64,000 nucleotides of DNA, from the NCBI GenBank assembly GCA_002299555.1, contig DBOL01000029.1:1-64000 (forward strand), in the 5' to 3' direction. Of this stretch, positions 55,696-63,888 are shown piece after piece (positions within the stretch are counted from its first letter, which is position 1; each line of letters opens with the position of its first letter). The notes under the pieces were generated by a model. That model was not told the DNA's origin. It was given only the letters and a program-made list of their open reading frames with translations, and did no database searches. The DNA comes from Candidatus Aminicenantes bacterium UBA647 (GTDB lineage Bacteria; Acidobacteriota; Aminicenantia; UBA2199). The translations under genes were made by a program, and so were the position numbers.

Positions 55696-57544
55696 AATAA
55701 TTGTCGGGTTCAGGAGGAGTGAAAACTTCCTTGCTTACCTGTCATTATTCCTTCTTGCATTTCTACCTTTTTCCGAAGTAATAATCCGAAAGTTTTTTCA
55801 CTCGGGGATCGAGGGGCTTTACGATTATACGCACCATCTTGTTCTTTTTGTGACATTTATCGGGGGGATGATAACTTCCAGAGACGGGAAACATCTTTCA
55901 CTTTCACTTAATATCAATATAAATGAGCCATATAGCACCCGCGTTAAGATTGTGGTTGCAATTGTATCTTCTGCTATCTCGACTGCTCTTGCATGGACCT
56001 CGCTATCATTCTCATTTACTGCTTTTGACAGTACTCAGCGGATTGGTTTTATATCATTGAGATTGATCTCCCTGATAATGTTTGCAGGTTTTATGGTTAT
56101 GGCAACCCGTGTACTGCCGGAGCAGCTAAAAAAAGGAAAACGTCTTTATGTCGTTTTTTCAGGCCTTCTGGCAGGAACGATCTTGTCCCTAGGGCAGATT
56201 TCAAATTTCTTCCAGGCAATATTGAGCGAATCTCCGGAATTTCTTAATGCGGTCTCAGACTTTTCTCAAAGCCTGGGTGCATCATTGTCTTTGCCTCTGA
56301 TCCTTTCTTTGCTCATTCTTGCTGTATTTGGACTCCCTATATATATCATAATCGGAGGGATCGGATATCTTTTGTTCGCAGGAGTCGGGGAACCCCTGGA
56401 GATTATTTCAAACGAGGCTTATACAATGCTTATAAGCGCTTCTATTCCGGCGATCCCCTTATTTACCCTTACCGGATTTATACTTTCTGAAAGCAAGGCC
56501 GGCGAAAGGCTTGTAAATCTTTTCAGGGCATTGTTTTCCTGGATTCCGGGAGGGCTTGCTGTCATGGCCATCCTTGTAAGTGGATTTTTTACAACATTTA
56601 CAGGAGCTTCGGGAGTGACAATTCTGGCATTGGGGGCACTTTTATCTTATGTTCTGGTCAAGGGGAAATATAAAAAAGATTTCAGTGTTGGATTACTCAC
56701 AGCTTCAGGAAGTATCGGACTCCTTTTTCCACCGAGTTTGCCCATTATTATTTATGGTGTTACTGCCCAGGTGAGCATAAAAGATATGTTTGTAGGGGGA
56801 ATAATACCGGGTTTGCTTATGATAACAGCCATAGCACTCTACAGCATTTATTATGCAAAAAAACATAATGTTGAAAAGGAGCCCTTCGATTTCAAAGAGG
56901 CGATAAGAGCATTTAAGGAATCTATTTGGGAGATCCTTTTACCATTCATAATACTGACATCATATTTTGGAGGATTGACCACTCTTGTAGAGAGTGCCGG
57001 GATAGCAGTTATTTATTCATTGGTTGTCGAAGTGTTCATCAAGAAGGACCTCAAGATCAGGGATCTGTCAAATGTTGCGCTTAAGTCCATCCCCATAATT
57101 GGAGGAGTTCTTATAATTCTTGCTTGTGCAAAAGGACTTTCATATTTTATTGTAGATGCAGAGATCCCAATGAAGCTCACTGAGTGGGTTACACAAAACA
57201 TATCTTCAAAGTACGTTTTCCTGTTAATGCTGAACCTTGCATTGCTTGTAACAGGCATGTTCATGGATATCTTTTCAGCAATAATGGTGGTTGTCCCGCT
57301 GATCATCCCGTTAGGAAATCTATTTGGAATACATCCCGTACATCTTGGAATTATTTTTCTTGCAAATATGGAACTGGGGTATCTTACTCCTCCTATAGGT
57401 CTGAATTTATTTCTATCATCATATAGATTTGAGGAGCCGGTGGCCAGGATATATAAATATGTTATTCCTTTCTTTATTATTCAGATAATTGCAGTTTTGT
57501 TAATAACATATTTGCCTTTTATTTCAACTTTCCTGCTGGGATAG
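55685..57544 (+). CDS. TRAP transporter fused small and large permease (DctQ-DctM / TatQM)
   Basis: A 619-residue sodium-coupled inner-membrane permease. Residues about 1-150 form the four-helix DctQ unit (FRRSENFLAYLSLFLLAFLPFSEVIIRKFF). After a linker helix, residues about 205-619 form DctM, with GASGVTILALGALL, LLFPPSLPIIIYG, FGGLTTLVESAG and GYLTPPIGLNLFLSSYRF. The two units are separate proteins in many bacteria; fusion is known for Treponema-type TatQM. It overlaps the binding-protein gene by 11 bases. The substrate is not predictable from sequence. Confidence 0.95.
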   Translation: MLNKIIVGFRRSENFLAYLSLFLLAFLPFSEVIIRKFFHSGIEGLYDYTHHLVLFVTFIGGMITSRDGKHLSLSLNININEPYSTRVKIVVAIVSSAISTALAWTSLSFSFTAFDSTQRIGFISLRLISLIMFAGFMVMATRVLPEQLKKGKRLYVVFSGLLAGTILSLGQISNFFQAILSESPEFLNAVSDFSQSLGASLSLPLILSLLILAVFGLPIYIIIGGIGYLLFAGVGEPLEIISNEAYTMLISASIPAIPLFTLTGFILSESKAGERLVNLFRALFSWIPGGLAVMAILVSGFFTTFTGASGVTILALGALLSYVLVKGKYKKDFSVGLLTASGSIGLLFPPSLPIIIYGVTAQVSIKDMFVGGIIPGLLMITAIALYSIYYAKKHNVEKEPFDFKEAIRAFKESIWEILLPFIILTSYFGGLTTLVESAGIAVIYSLVVEVFIKKDLKIRDLSNVALKSIPIIGGVLIILACAKGLSYFIVDAEIPMKLTEWVTQNISSKYVFLLMLNLALLVTGMFMDIFSAIMVVVPLIIPLGNLFGIHPVHLGIIFLANMELGYLTPPIGLNLFLSSYRFEEPVARIYKYVIPFFIIQIIAVLLITYLPFISTFLLG

Positions 57545-57625
57545 GGGTATATGAAGGGTTGTTCACCCCTTTAGGGGTCGGGGGCCAGATGTGGAAAACT
57601 TGTCCATATAGCATGGGATTATATA

Positions 57626-57634
57626 TGCTATAAT
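57626..57634 (+). promoter_or_regulatory. Extended -10 promoter for glnS
   Basis: TGC-TATAAT at 57626-57634 is a perfect extended -10. The predicted start near 57641 is 14 bases before the ATG at 57655. A weak ACCCC-TTTA-GGGGT hairpin 50 bases upstream may end TRAP transcription. Confidence 0.6.
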
Positions 57635-57654
57635 TGTCCCCATTGGAGAATATA

Positions 57655-59340
57655 ATGAAAGAGAAGAGCGCCCCCGGTTTGAACTTTATCGAATCGATAA
57701 TCGAAAATGATCTGAAGAATGGGAAAAATGACGGGAATGTAGTAACCAGGTTCCCTCCTGAACCGAATGGATATATCCATATCGGGCACGCCAAATCAAT
57801 ATGTTTGAACTTCGGGATTGCCGGAAAACACGGTGGCGTCTGCAATTTGCGGTTTGATGATACTAATCCCGGAAAAGAGGATGTGGAGTATGTAGATTCT
57901 ATCAAGCAGGATGTGAAATGGCTCGGATTCGATTGGGGAGAGAGGCTCTATTTTGCATCTGATTACTATGAGACTCTTTATGAATACGCACTGAAACTGA
58001 TAAAAAAAGGGAAAGCTTTTGTATGTGAGTTGACACCTGAACAAATAAGGGAATATCGAGGCACATTAACCGAGCCGGGGAAAGAGAGTCCTTTCAGAGA
58101 AAGGCCTGTTGAAGAGAGCGTTGAACTATTTAAAAAAATGAAGAGTGGAGATTTTGATGAAGGGAGTCATGTTCTCAGAGCAAAAATTGATATGAAATCC
58201 GGGAACCTGAACATGCGTGATCCAGTGATCTACCGTATACTGAAAGCACATCACCACCGGACAGGAGACAAATGGGTGATCTACCCAATGTATGATTTTG
58301 CTCATGGCCAGTCTGACTCCATCGAAGGTGTGACCCATTCTCTTTGCACTCTTGAGTTTGAAGATCACAGACCTCTGTATGATTGGTTCATAAAAGAGTT
58401 GGAGATCTTTGCTCCCAGGCAGATCGAATTTGCCAGACTTAATCTTAACTACACGGTCATGTCCAAGAGAAAACTGCTTCAACTGGTAGAGGCCGGCCTT
58501 GTGTCAGGATGGGATGATCCACGAATGCCGACTGTATCAGGCCTCAGGAGAAGGGGTTTTACACCTGAATCAATAAGAGATTTTGCCGACAGGATAGGTG
58601 TTGCAAAAAGAGATAGTACAGTTGATATAGCTCTTCTTGAGCATTGCGTTAGAGAAGACCTGAACAAGAGAGCGAAAAGAGTGATGGGGGTTCTTGATCC
58701 TTTAAAAGTTGTGATCGAAAACTATCCTGAGGACAAGGAGGAAGAGCTTGAAGCCATAAACAATCCTGAGGATCCCGATTCAGGGACAAGGATGGTTCCA
58801 TTTTCGCGGGAGATATTTATTGAAAAAGATGACTTCATGGAAGATCCTCCAAAAAAGTTTTTCCGCCTGTCTCCCGGAAAAGAGATCAGATTAAAGCATG
58901 CTTATTATATAAAATGCGTAGATGTGATAAAAGATGAAAATACCGGAGAGATACTTGAACTCCGATGCACATATGACCCGAAAACAAGGGGCGGATGGTC
59001 TGAGGATGGGAGAAAAGTAAAAGGTACTTCTCATTGGGTCTCTGCAAAGCATGCAGTTCCGATCGGTGTAATGATCTATGACCGTCTTTTTACTGAAGAA
59101 AATCCCGGAAGCAGTGATAAAGAACTTCCTGATCTTGTTAATCCGGATTCTTTAAATGTTCTTAATGGGTCACTGGGCGAACCTTCGCTGAAAAATGCTA
59201 AGCCCGGAGAATATTTCCAATTCCTACGGCAGGGTTATTTTTGTGTTGATGAAAAGCTTTCAAGTTCGGATAAACAGGTGTTCAACAGAACTGTATCCCT
59301 CCGCGACTCCTGGGCAAAATTAGGGAAAAAAAGAGGGTAA
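57655..59340 (+). CDS. glnS: Glutaminyl-tRNA synthetase
   Basis: GlnRS charges tRNA-Gln directly. I use ATG 57655 (561 residues) with GGAGAATATA ahead; a TTG at 57634 lies in the -10 element. The class I motifs are [15 protein letters not shown] (HIGH) near residue 30 and VMSKRKL (KMSKS) near residue 265. The C-terminal beta-barrel anticodon domain is complete ([21 protein letters not shown]). Its presence beside a normal gltX means the organism may not need the amidotransferase route for Gln-tRNA. It ends at a strong bidirectional terminator. Confidence 0.96.
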   Translation: MKEKSAPGLNFIESIIENDLKNGKNDGNVVTRFPPEPNGYIHIGHAKSICLNFGIAGKHGGVCNLRFDDTNPGKEDVEYVDSIKQDVKWLGFDWGERLYFASDYYETLYEYALKLIKKGKAFVCELTPEQIREYRGTLTEPGKESPFRERPVEESVELFKKMKSGDFDEGSHVLRAKIDMKSGNLNMRDPVIYRILKAHHHRTGDKWVIYPMYDFAHGQSDSIEGVTHSLCTLEFEDHRPLYDWFIKELEIFAPRQIEFARLNLNYTVMSKRKLLQLVEAGLVSGWDDPRMPTVSGLRRRGFTPESIRDFADRIGVAKRDSTVDIALLEHCVREDLNKRAKRVMGVLDPLKVVIENYPEDKEEELEAINNPEDPDSGTRMVPFSREIFIEKDDFMEDPPKKFFRLSPGKEIRLKHAYYIKCVDVIKDENTGEILELRCTYDPKTRGGWSEDGRKVKGTSHWVSAKHAVPIGVMIYDRLFTEENPGSSDKELPDLVNPDSLNVLNGSLGEPSLKNAKPGEYFQFLRQGYFCVDEKLSSSDKQVFNRTVSLRDSWAKLGKKRG

Positions 59341-59390
59341 AAAAAAAGGGCGGATCTCAGATCCGCCCCTATATAATTATTTTTGTTGTG
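59341..59390. terminator. Bidirectional intrinsic terminator between glnS and sat
   Basis: GGGCGGATCT (59348-59357) and AGATCCGCCC (59359-59368) form a perfect inverted repeat separated by one base. An A7 run precedes it, which serves as the T run for the minus strand, and a T-rich tail (ATTATTTTTGTTG) follows it for the plus strand. It begins directly after the glnS stop and ends near the sat stop. Confidence 0.85.
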
Positions 59391-59393
59391 TTG

Positions 59394-60587
59394 TTATTTT
59401 CCAGCTTCTGATCTGTAAAATTCACCGAGTATTTCTGCAACCTCAGGTCTTGAGAACTCCACCGGCAGTTTTTCACCGTTTGCGAGTAATTCTCTTACTT
59501 TTGTTCCTGAAAGAAATACCCAGTCGTCTCTGCCATGATCATCTACCGAGTTCATCATGATAACTTTGTTAAGCTTTTTTGACCAAGCTGTGTGATCCGC
59601 TTTGAATATCTCAATTTCGAGAGCATCTGCAGGAACTTCATCATCAAATATCTTCTGTGCATCAAAAGGTCCGTAATATGATCCGACACCGGCATGGTCA
59701 CGTCCGACTATCAGATGTGTGCATCCGCTGTTCTGTCTGAAAAGGGCATGAAGAACTGCTTCTCTAGGGCCTGCGTAGAGCATGTCAAATCCGTAACCTG
59801 TTATCATTACTGTATTCGGGGGGAAATAGAGGTCAACCATCTTTCTGATCGAGGCATCTCTTACCGGAGCAGGAATATCTCCTTTCTTCAATTTTCCCAG
59901 GAGCATATGGATAAGGATCCCATCTGCATTAACTCCGTCCTTTGCCATTTTACACAACTCTTCGTGAGCTCTGTGCATCGGATTTCTTGTCTGGAATGCG
60001 ACAACCTTTTCCCATCCTGCTTTTTCGATCTCTTCTCTGATCTGGTATGCGGTTCTGAATGTTTCGGGGAATTCTGTCTCAAAGTATGAAAAATTTAATA
60101 CTTCGATAGGTCCTGAAACCATGAAGTTGCCAAGGCTTTCCCATATGGCAAGTCCGGGGTGTTCTTTATCGTCAGTTCCGTACACCTTATCGCCGATCAT
60201 TTTTTTGTCTGTATCGGATAACTCCTCAATTGCTTTAACAGTCTGGATTGCGATGATCGGGTTCCCGTCCACATTAGGATCTTTTAAAGCGATCCTCTCT
60301 TTTCCTTTGATATCATCCACATTTTTAAGTAGATTTAGAACCGGGACCGGGAAGAAAATTCCATCTGCGGTATACATTTTTTCTGCAACTTTAATTGAAT
60401 CGGAAAGATTCATATATCCCTTAAGCGGGTTAAAATATCCACTTCCGAGCATAACTGCATTAGCAGCAGCCTGAGAACTAATAACGATCGAGGGTAAACT
60501 TGCAGCTTCTTTCAACAATTCATCTCTTTTATTACTATCCTGTACAAATAACGGATTTAAAGTATCTGAACCGTGCGGTTTGATCAT
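59394..60587 (-). CDS. sat: Sulfate adenylyltransferase (ATP sulfurylase)
   Basis: Sat makes adenosine 5'-phosphosulfate from sulfate and ATP, or ATP from APS in reverse. The 397-residue protein is the Sat/Met3 class, not CysDN. Active-site motifs are FQTRNPMHRAHEE (residues 198-210) and GRDHAGVGSYYGPFDAQKIF. The C-terminal region VFLSGTKVRELLANGEKLP is standard. There is no APS-kinase extension. The ATG follows AAAAGGAGATATATT, and a strong promoter lies at 60645-60673. No APS reductase, kinase or sulfite reductase gene is adjacent, so its direction and pathway cannot be told from context. Confidence 0.95.
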   Translation of the reverse strand: MIKPHGSDTLNPLFVQDSNKRDELLKEAASLPSIVISSQAAANAVMLGSGYFNPLKGYMNLSDSIKVAEKMYTADGIFFPVPVLNLLKNVDDIKGKERIALKDPNVDGNPIIAIQTVKAIEELSDTDKKMIGDKVYGTDDKEHPGLAIWESLGNFMVSGPIEVLNFSYFETEFPETFRTAYQIREEIEKAGWEKVVAFQTRNPMHRAHEELCKMAKDGVNADGILIHMLLGKLKKGDIPAPVRDASIRKMVDLYFPPNTVMITGYGFDMLYAGPREAVLHALFRQNSGCTHLIVGRDHAGVGSYYGPFDAQKIFDDEVPADALEIEIFKADHTAWSKKLNKVIMMNSVDDHGRDDWVFLSGTKVRELLANGEKLPVEFSRPEVAEILGEFYRSEAGK

Positions 60588-60922
60588 AATATATCTCCTT
60601 TTTTTTGATTGTTTTCAATCAGATATAATAAAAATTTAAGGTGAATTATATACCAATACTCTCTAAACATCAACCATAGTTTGCCAGAGCAAGATGTTGA
60701 AATAATTATTCAGTTAATGTATCTATTAATCGAGACCGGATGTAAAAAGATACGCCCGGTTCCGCGGGAGAAATAGATGTCAGATCCAATCAGTAACCAT
60801 TATGATAAAAACTGTTTTAATTGACAGGCCGTGTTTATGCGAGAATAGCACGTTCCAGATTTCAGGTTAGAGTGATTGCAGAAAAGAGAAAAATGCTTTG
60901 ATATCACAGGAGAGTAAATGAG
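60588..60922. other. Intergenic region between sat and the TfoX-N-like gene
   Basis: This 335-base gap carries the sat promoter and leader at its left end. The rest (60675-60900) holds no gene I can support. A TTGACA hexamer near 60822 could be part of a promoter for the next gene, but no good -10 follows at the right distance. A 15-codon open frame at 60778-60825 with a GGGAGA in front is not convincing. Confidence 0.5.
60645..60673 (-). promoter_or_regulatory. sat promoter
   Basis: On the minus strand TTGATG (60673-60668), a 17-base spacer and a perfect TATAAT (60650-60645). Predicted start is near 60638, leaving a leader of about 50 bases. The leader has a 6-bp hairpin (TGATTG-TTTT-CAATCA, 60606-60621) just before the ribosome site. 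Confidence 0.7.
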
Positions 60923-61261
60923 ATGGGGTCAAAACCAGAATTTGTTGAATTTGTTGTCGATCAGATAGATGATGCAGGAGAGATCACTTACAAAAAAATG
61001 TTTGGTGAGTATGGGCTCTATGGTGATGGGAAAATAATGGCGCTTGTATGTGATGACCAATTGTTCGTAAAGCCAACAGAAGCAGGAAGAGCGTTTATTA
61101 AAGATGTGGTTGAATCCCCGCCCTATCCGGGAGCAAAGCAATATTTTCTTATAGAAGATCAGGTGGAAGACCGGGAGTGGCTCAGTGAGTTGATAAGGTT
61201 AACTGTTGCTGAACTTCCTGAGCCCAAGCAAAAAAAAAAAAAATCGAAAAAATCAAAATAA
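60923..61261 (+). CDS. TfoX N-terminal-domain protein
   Basis: A 112-residue protein that is essentially one TfoX-N domain: EFVEFVVDQIDDAGEITYKKMFGEYGLYGDGKIMALVCDDQLFVKP matches the start of the family (shown in part). The tail is Lys/Ser-rich (KKKKSKKSK). TfoX/Sxy proteins control competence in gammaproteobacteria, but these short stand-alone domains are widespread and of unknown function. AGGAGAGTAAATGAG precedes the ATG. It is 3 bases before the sirtuin gene, so the two are co-transcribed. Confidence 0.88.
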   Translation: MGSKPEFVEFVVDQIDDAGEITYKKMFGEYGLYGDGKIMALVCDDQLFVKPTEAGRAFIKDVVESPPYPGAKQYFLIEDQVEDREWLSELIRLTVAELPEPKQKKKKSKKSK

Positions 61262-61264
61262 AAA

Positions 61265-62026
61265 ATGCCGGATAATATTTTTCATAAAAATACAGAGAAG
61301 GCATTAGATCTTCTTTTGAACTCCTCCAGGATAACAGCTTTCACTGGTGCAGGTATTTCCGTAGAGAGCGGGATCCCGCCTTTTCGGGGGGAAGGTGGTT
61401 TGTGGGCGAAATATAACCCGGAAATTCTTGAAATAGGATATTTCCTGAAAAACCCTGAAGAATCATGGAGAATAATAAAGGAAATATTTTATGATTTTTT
61501 CGGTAGTGCAAAACCCAACAAAGCTCACTTTGTGCTTGCGGAACTTGAGGAGATGGGCATACTCCACTCGATCATAACGCAGAATATAGATAATCTCCAC
61601 CATGATGCAGGCAGCAGGGAGGTTTATGAATTTCATGGTAATTCAAGAGATCTTGTATGTACCGGCTGTGGAGAAAAGGAGCTTACACAAAACGTGGATT
61701 TGTTGGTGTTACCCCCTAGATGCAAAAAATGTGATGCGGTACTAAAACCCGATTTTGTTTTTTTTGGTGAGCCGATACCGGAAACGGCCAACCTGAAAGC
61801 CTGGTCTGAAGTGGCCAATTCAGACCTTTTTTTAATAATAGGCACTTCGGGAGAGATCATGCCGGCTTCACTGATCCCAATGGAAGCAAAAAAAAGAGGT
61901 AAAAAAATAATTGAAGTGAATATTTCACCTTCAAACTTTACAAACGAAATAACTGATGCTTTCCTTAAAGGGAAAGCTACTGTAGTAATGGACAGTTTTT
62001 TAAAGGAAATAAAAAGATCTTGCTGA
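61265..62026 (+). CDS. NAD-dependent protein deacylase (Sir2 family)
   Basis: A 253-residue sirtuin that removes acyl groups from lysine using NAD. The NAD site shows AFTGAGISVESGIPPFRGEGGLW (start near residue 25), and TQNIDNLHHDAG follows. The catalytic base is His124 in YEFHGNSRD. The zinc site has Cys132, Cys135, Cys153 and Cys156. A second NAD block reads GTSGEIMPA. I do not see the Tyr-x-x-Arg pair of desuccinylases, so deacetylation is more likely. It lies 3 bases after the TfoX-N-like gene. Confidence 0.95.
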   Translation: MPDNIFHKNTEKALDLLLNSSRITAFTGAGISVESGIPPFRGEGGLWAKYNPEILEIGYFLKNPEESWRIIKEIFYDFFGSAKPNKAHFVLAELEEMGILHSIITQNIDNLHHDAGSREVYEFHGNSRDLVCTGCGEKELTQNVDLLVLPPRCKKCDAVLKPDFVFFGEPIPETANLKAWSEVANSDLFLIIGTSGEIMPASLIPMEAKKRGKKIIEVNISPSNFTNEITDAFLKGKATVVMDSFLKEIKRSC

Positions 62027-62053
62027 ATTGCTATGTTTTTTAGGAGGTGCTAA

Positions 62054-62320
62054 ATGGCTGATCGTTTAACAGAAGAGCAAATTGAAAAAATCGTTGAAGA
62101 ACTTGAAGCGGAAAACAAGATCGGTGCGATTAAAATATGCCGGGAGTTCACAGGTTGGGGATTGAAAGAGTCCAAGGAGTTTGTAGATAATTATGTAAAT
62201 GATCTAATTGAACGGGATCCCGAAAAATACAGCCATCTCTTGTCTGCCGGAAGCAGAGGGTGTTTCGGTGTAATGGCTGTTGTAGGATTTTCTCTGGGAA
62301 TAATTATTATACTTGTTTGA
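62054..62320 (+). CDS. Ribosomal L7/L12 C-terminal-like domain protein with membrane tail
   Basis: An 88-residue protein. Residues about 8-50 resemble the L7/L12 C-terminal fold, with ENKIGAIKICREFTGWGLKESKEFVD corresponding to the 'KI.vIK.vRe.tGLgLkEAKdlVe' block of L12. Residues about 68-88 form a single hydrophobic helix ending at the C terminus, so it is probably tail-anchored. Such L12-like small proteins occur outside the ribosome with unknown function. AGGAGGTGCTAA precedes the ATG. It sits 27 bases after the sirtuin gene. Confidence 0.8.
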   Translation: MADRLTEEQIEKIVEELEAENKIGAIKICREFTGWGLKESKEFVDNYVNDLIERDPEKYSHLLSAGSRGCFGVMAVVGFSLGIIIILV

Positions 62321-62351
62321 AAAAATCGATATGGAGAATAGTAATTGAGAT

Positions 62352-62429
62352 GCCCTGATCAATTAAGCCTGTTGCTTATCGGGGCTGAGTATAACAATGC
62401 TTTAACAAAGAGCAGTCTTGTAACTGCTC
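62352..62429 (+). other. Hairpin-rich leader upstream of the Fe-S protein gene
   Basis: Two separate inverted repeats are visible. The first is GCCCTGAT (62352-62359) with ATCGGGGC (62378-62385), one G-U pair, enclosing an inner AAGC-CTGTT-GCTT stem. The second is GAGCAGT (62410-62416) with ACTGCTC (62423-62429) around CTTGTA. No T run follows either. They lie in a 246-base gap and match no riboswitch I recognise. Confidence 0.4.
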
Positions 62430-62566
62430 CATTCGGTTCAGGCTGCGGGCAATTATCAGCTTTGTGAATTGAGTGGGGATAGTTTTCTATATAAATCGTT
62501 CTGGAAAAGACTTAAAAAATCCAGAGTAAAAGCAGGACAATTAAATTAGTAGGTAAAGAGAAGAGA

Positions 62567-63847
62567 ATGGCACATAGAAATTTAAAAAAGGGGTATTCAG
62601 ATTTGGTTGACAGGTTAAATCGTTTTCCTCAGGGAGCGCCTCCTTCAGATGTATTATTTAAGATCCTGAAAATGTTGTTCAGTGAAAAAGAGGCAGAGCT
62701 AGTCTCGTTATTACCGATAAAACCTTTTACTGCAGAGAAAGCCGGCAAAATTTGGAAGATGGATATGGTTTCAACCCAAAATATTCTTAATTTGTTGTCG
62801 GAAAGGGCAATTCTTGTTGATGTTGAACAAATTGGAGCGACGGTTTATACACTGCCTCCTCCGATGGCAGGTTTTTTTGAATTTTCACTGATGAGGGTCA
62901 GAGGTGACATCGATCAAAAGTTGCTGAGTGAATTGTTTTATCAATATCTTAATGTCGAGGAAGAATTTATTAGAGAATTATTTACGAGGGGAGATACTCA
63001 GCTGGGACGTACATTTGTCCAGGAACCTGCACTATCAAAAAAAAATGCACTCCATGTTCTGGATTACGAAAGGGCCACAGAGGTAATAAAAACTGCAAGC
63101 CATATAAGTGTCGGTATATGCTATTGCCGTCACAAAATGGAACATCTTGGTAAGGATTGTGATGCTCCGAAAGATATTTGCATGACCTTTGGCAATACTG
63201 CAAATTCACTTGCCAGACATGAATTTGCCAAGGCAATTGATGAAGTGGAGTGTCTGGACCTTCTTCAGGTTGCATATGAAAATAATCTGGTCCAATTTGG
63301 CGAGAATGTCAGAGAAAAAGTGAGCTTTATCTGTAATTGTTGCGGATGCTGCTGCGAAGCTATGATCGCAGCAAGAAAATTTGCAATTCTTGATCCTGTA
63401 CACACAACAAACTTTCTGCCTGTTGTAGATGAATCGGAGTGCAATGGGTGTGGACAATGTGTGATTGCCTGCCCTGTGGAAGCAATGACCCTTATCTCCT
63501 TAAGTGATCCGGAAAAGCCAAATCAGAAGATAGCAAAACTGGACGAGGACCTTTGTCTCGGGTGTGGTGTATGTGTCAGGGTATGTTCTAAAGACAGTAT
63601 TTCTCTTGAGTCGCGGCAAAAAAGAGTACTTACACCACTCAATGGTACTCATAGAACTGTCGTGATGGCTATTGAGAGGGGAAAGTTACAGCATTTGTTC
63701 TTTGATAACAGGGTGTTGTGGAGTCATAGAGCTTTGGCAGCAGTGCTTGGAGTAATTCTAAAACTTCCCCCGGTAAAGCAAATCATGGCAAGCAACCAGA
63801 TAAAATCCCGTTACCTTGAAAATTTGATAAATAGAAAAGTAAATTAA
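62567..63847 (+). CDS. Multi-cluster 4Fe-4S protein with N-terminal winged-helix-like region
   Basis: A 426-residue cytoplasmic iron-sulfur protein. Residues about 10-100 look like a winged helix (FTAEKAGKIWKMDMVSTQNIL). Two further Cys groups follow: ICYCRHKMEHLGKDCDAP...CM near 185 and CNCCGCCCEA near 258. Two classical ferredoxin motifs end the Fe-S region: CNGCGQCVIACP and CLGCGVCVRVCS. The final 60 residues are helical and basic. I recognise it as a widespread 4Fe-4S family but know no assigned reaction. It may pass electrons or sense redox state. It precedes a carbonic-anhydrase-like gene by 41 bases. Confidence 0.85.
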   Translation: MAHRNLKKGYSDLVDRLNRFPQGAPPSDVLFKILKMLFSEKEAELVSLLPIKPFTAEKAGKIWKMDMVSTQNILNLLSERAILVDVEQIGATVYTLPPPMAGFFEFSLMRVRGDIDQKLLSELFYQYLNVEEEFIRELFTRGDTQLGRTFVQEPALSKKNALHVLDYERATEVIKTASHISVGICYCRHKMEHLGKDCDAPKDICMTFGNTANSLARHEFAKAIDEVECLDLLQVAYENNLVQFGENVREKVSFICNCCGCCCEAMIAARKFAILDPVHTTNFLPVVDESECNGCGQCVIACPVEAMTLISLSDPEKPNQKIAKLDEDLCLGCGVCVRVCSKDSISLESRQKRVLTPLNGTHRTVVMAIERGKLQHLFFDNRVLWSHRALAAVLGVILKLPPVKQIMASNQIKSRYLENLINRKVN

Positions 63848-63888
63848 GATATTATAAATATTAAATTTTGTTTCTAATTGGAGAAAAG

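Noticed and set aside
57565..57578. ACCCC-TTTA-GGGGT palindrome after the TRAP permease
   Set aside because: Only a 5-bp stem and followed by G-rich rather than T-rich sequence, so too weak to list as a terminator.
57590..57598. TGTGGAAAA DnaA-box-like sequence upstream of glnS
   Set aside because: A single imperfect copy far from dnaA, expected by chance in AT-rich sequence.
57634..57654. GlnS start at TTG 57634
   Set aside because: It overlaps the last base of the extended -10 element; ATG 57655 has a GGAGA site and matches family length.
60778..60825. Fifteen-codon open frame with GGGAGA ahead, in the sat/TfoX-N gap
   Set aside because: Too short, no sequence character of a leader peptide, and no conserved context to support it.
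61265..62026. Sirtuin as part of a phage-defence island
   Set aside because: It is a compact Zn-containing deacylase with catalytic His, and no TIR, STAND, Argonaute or effector gene is adjacent.
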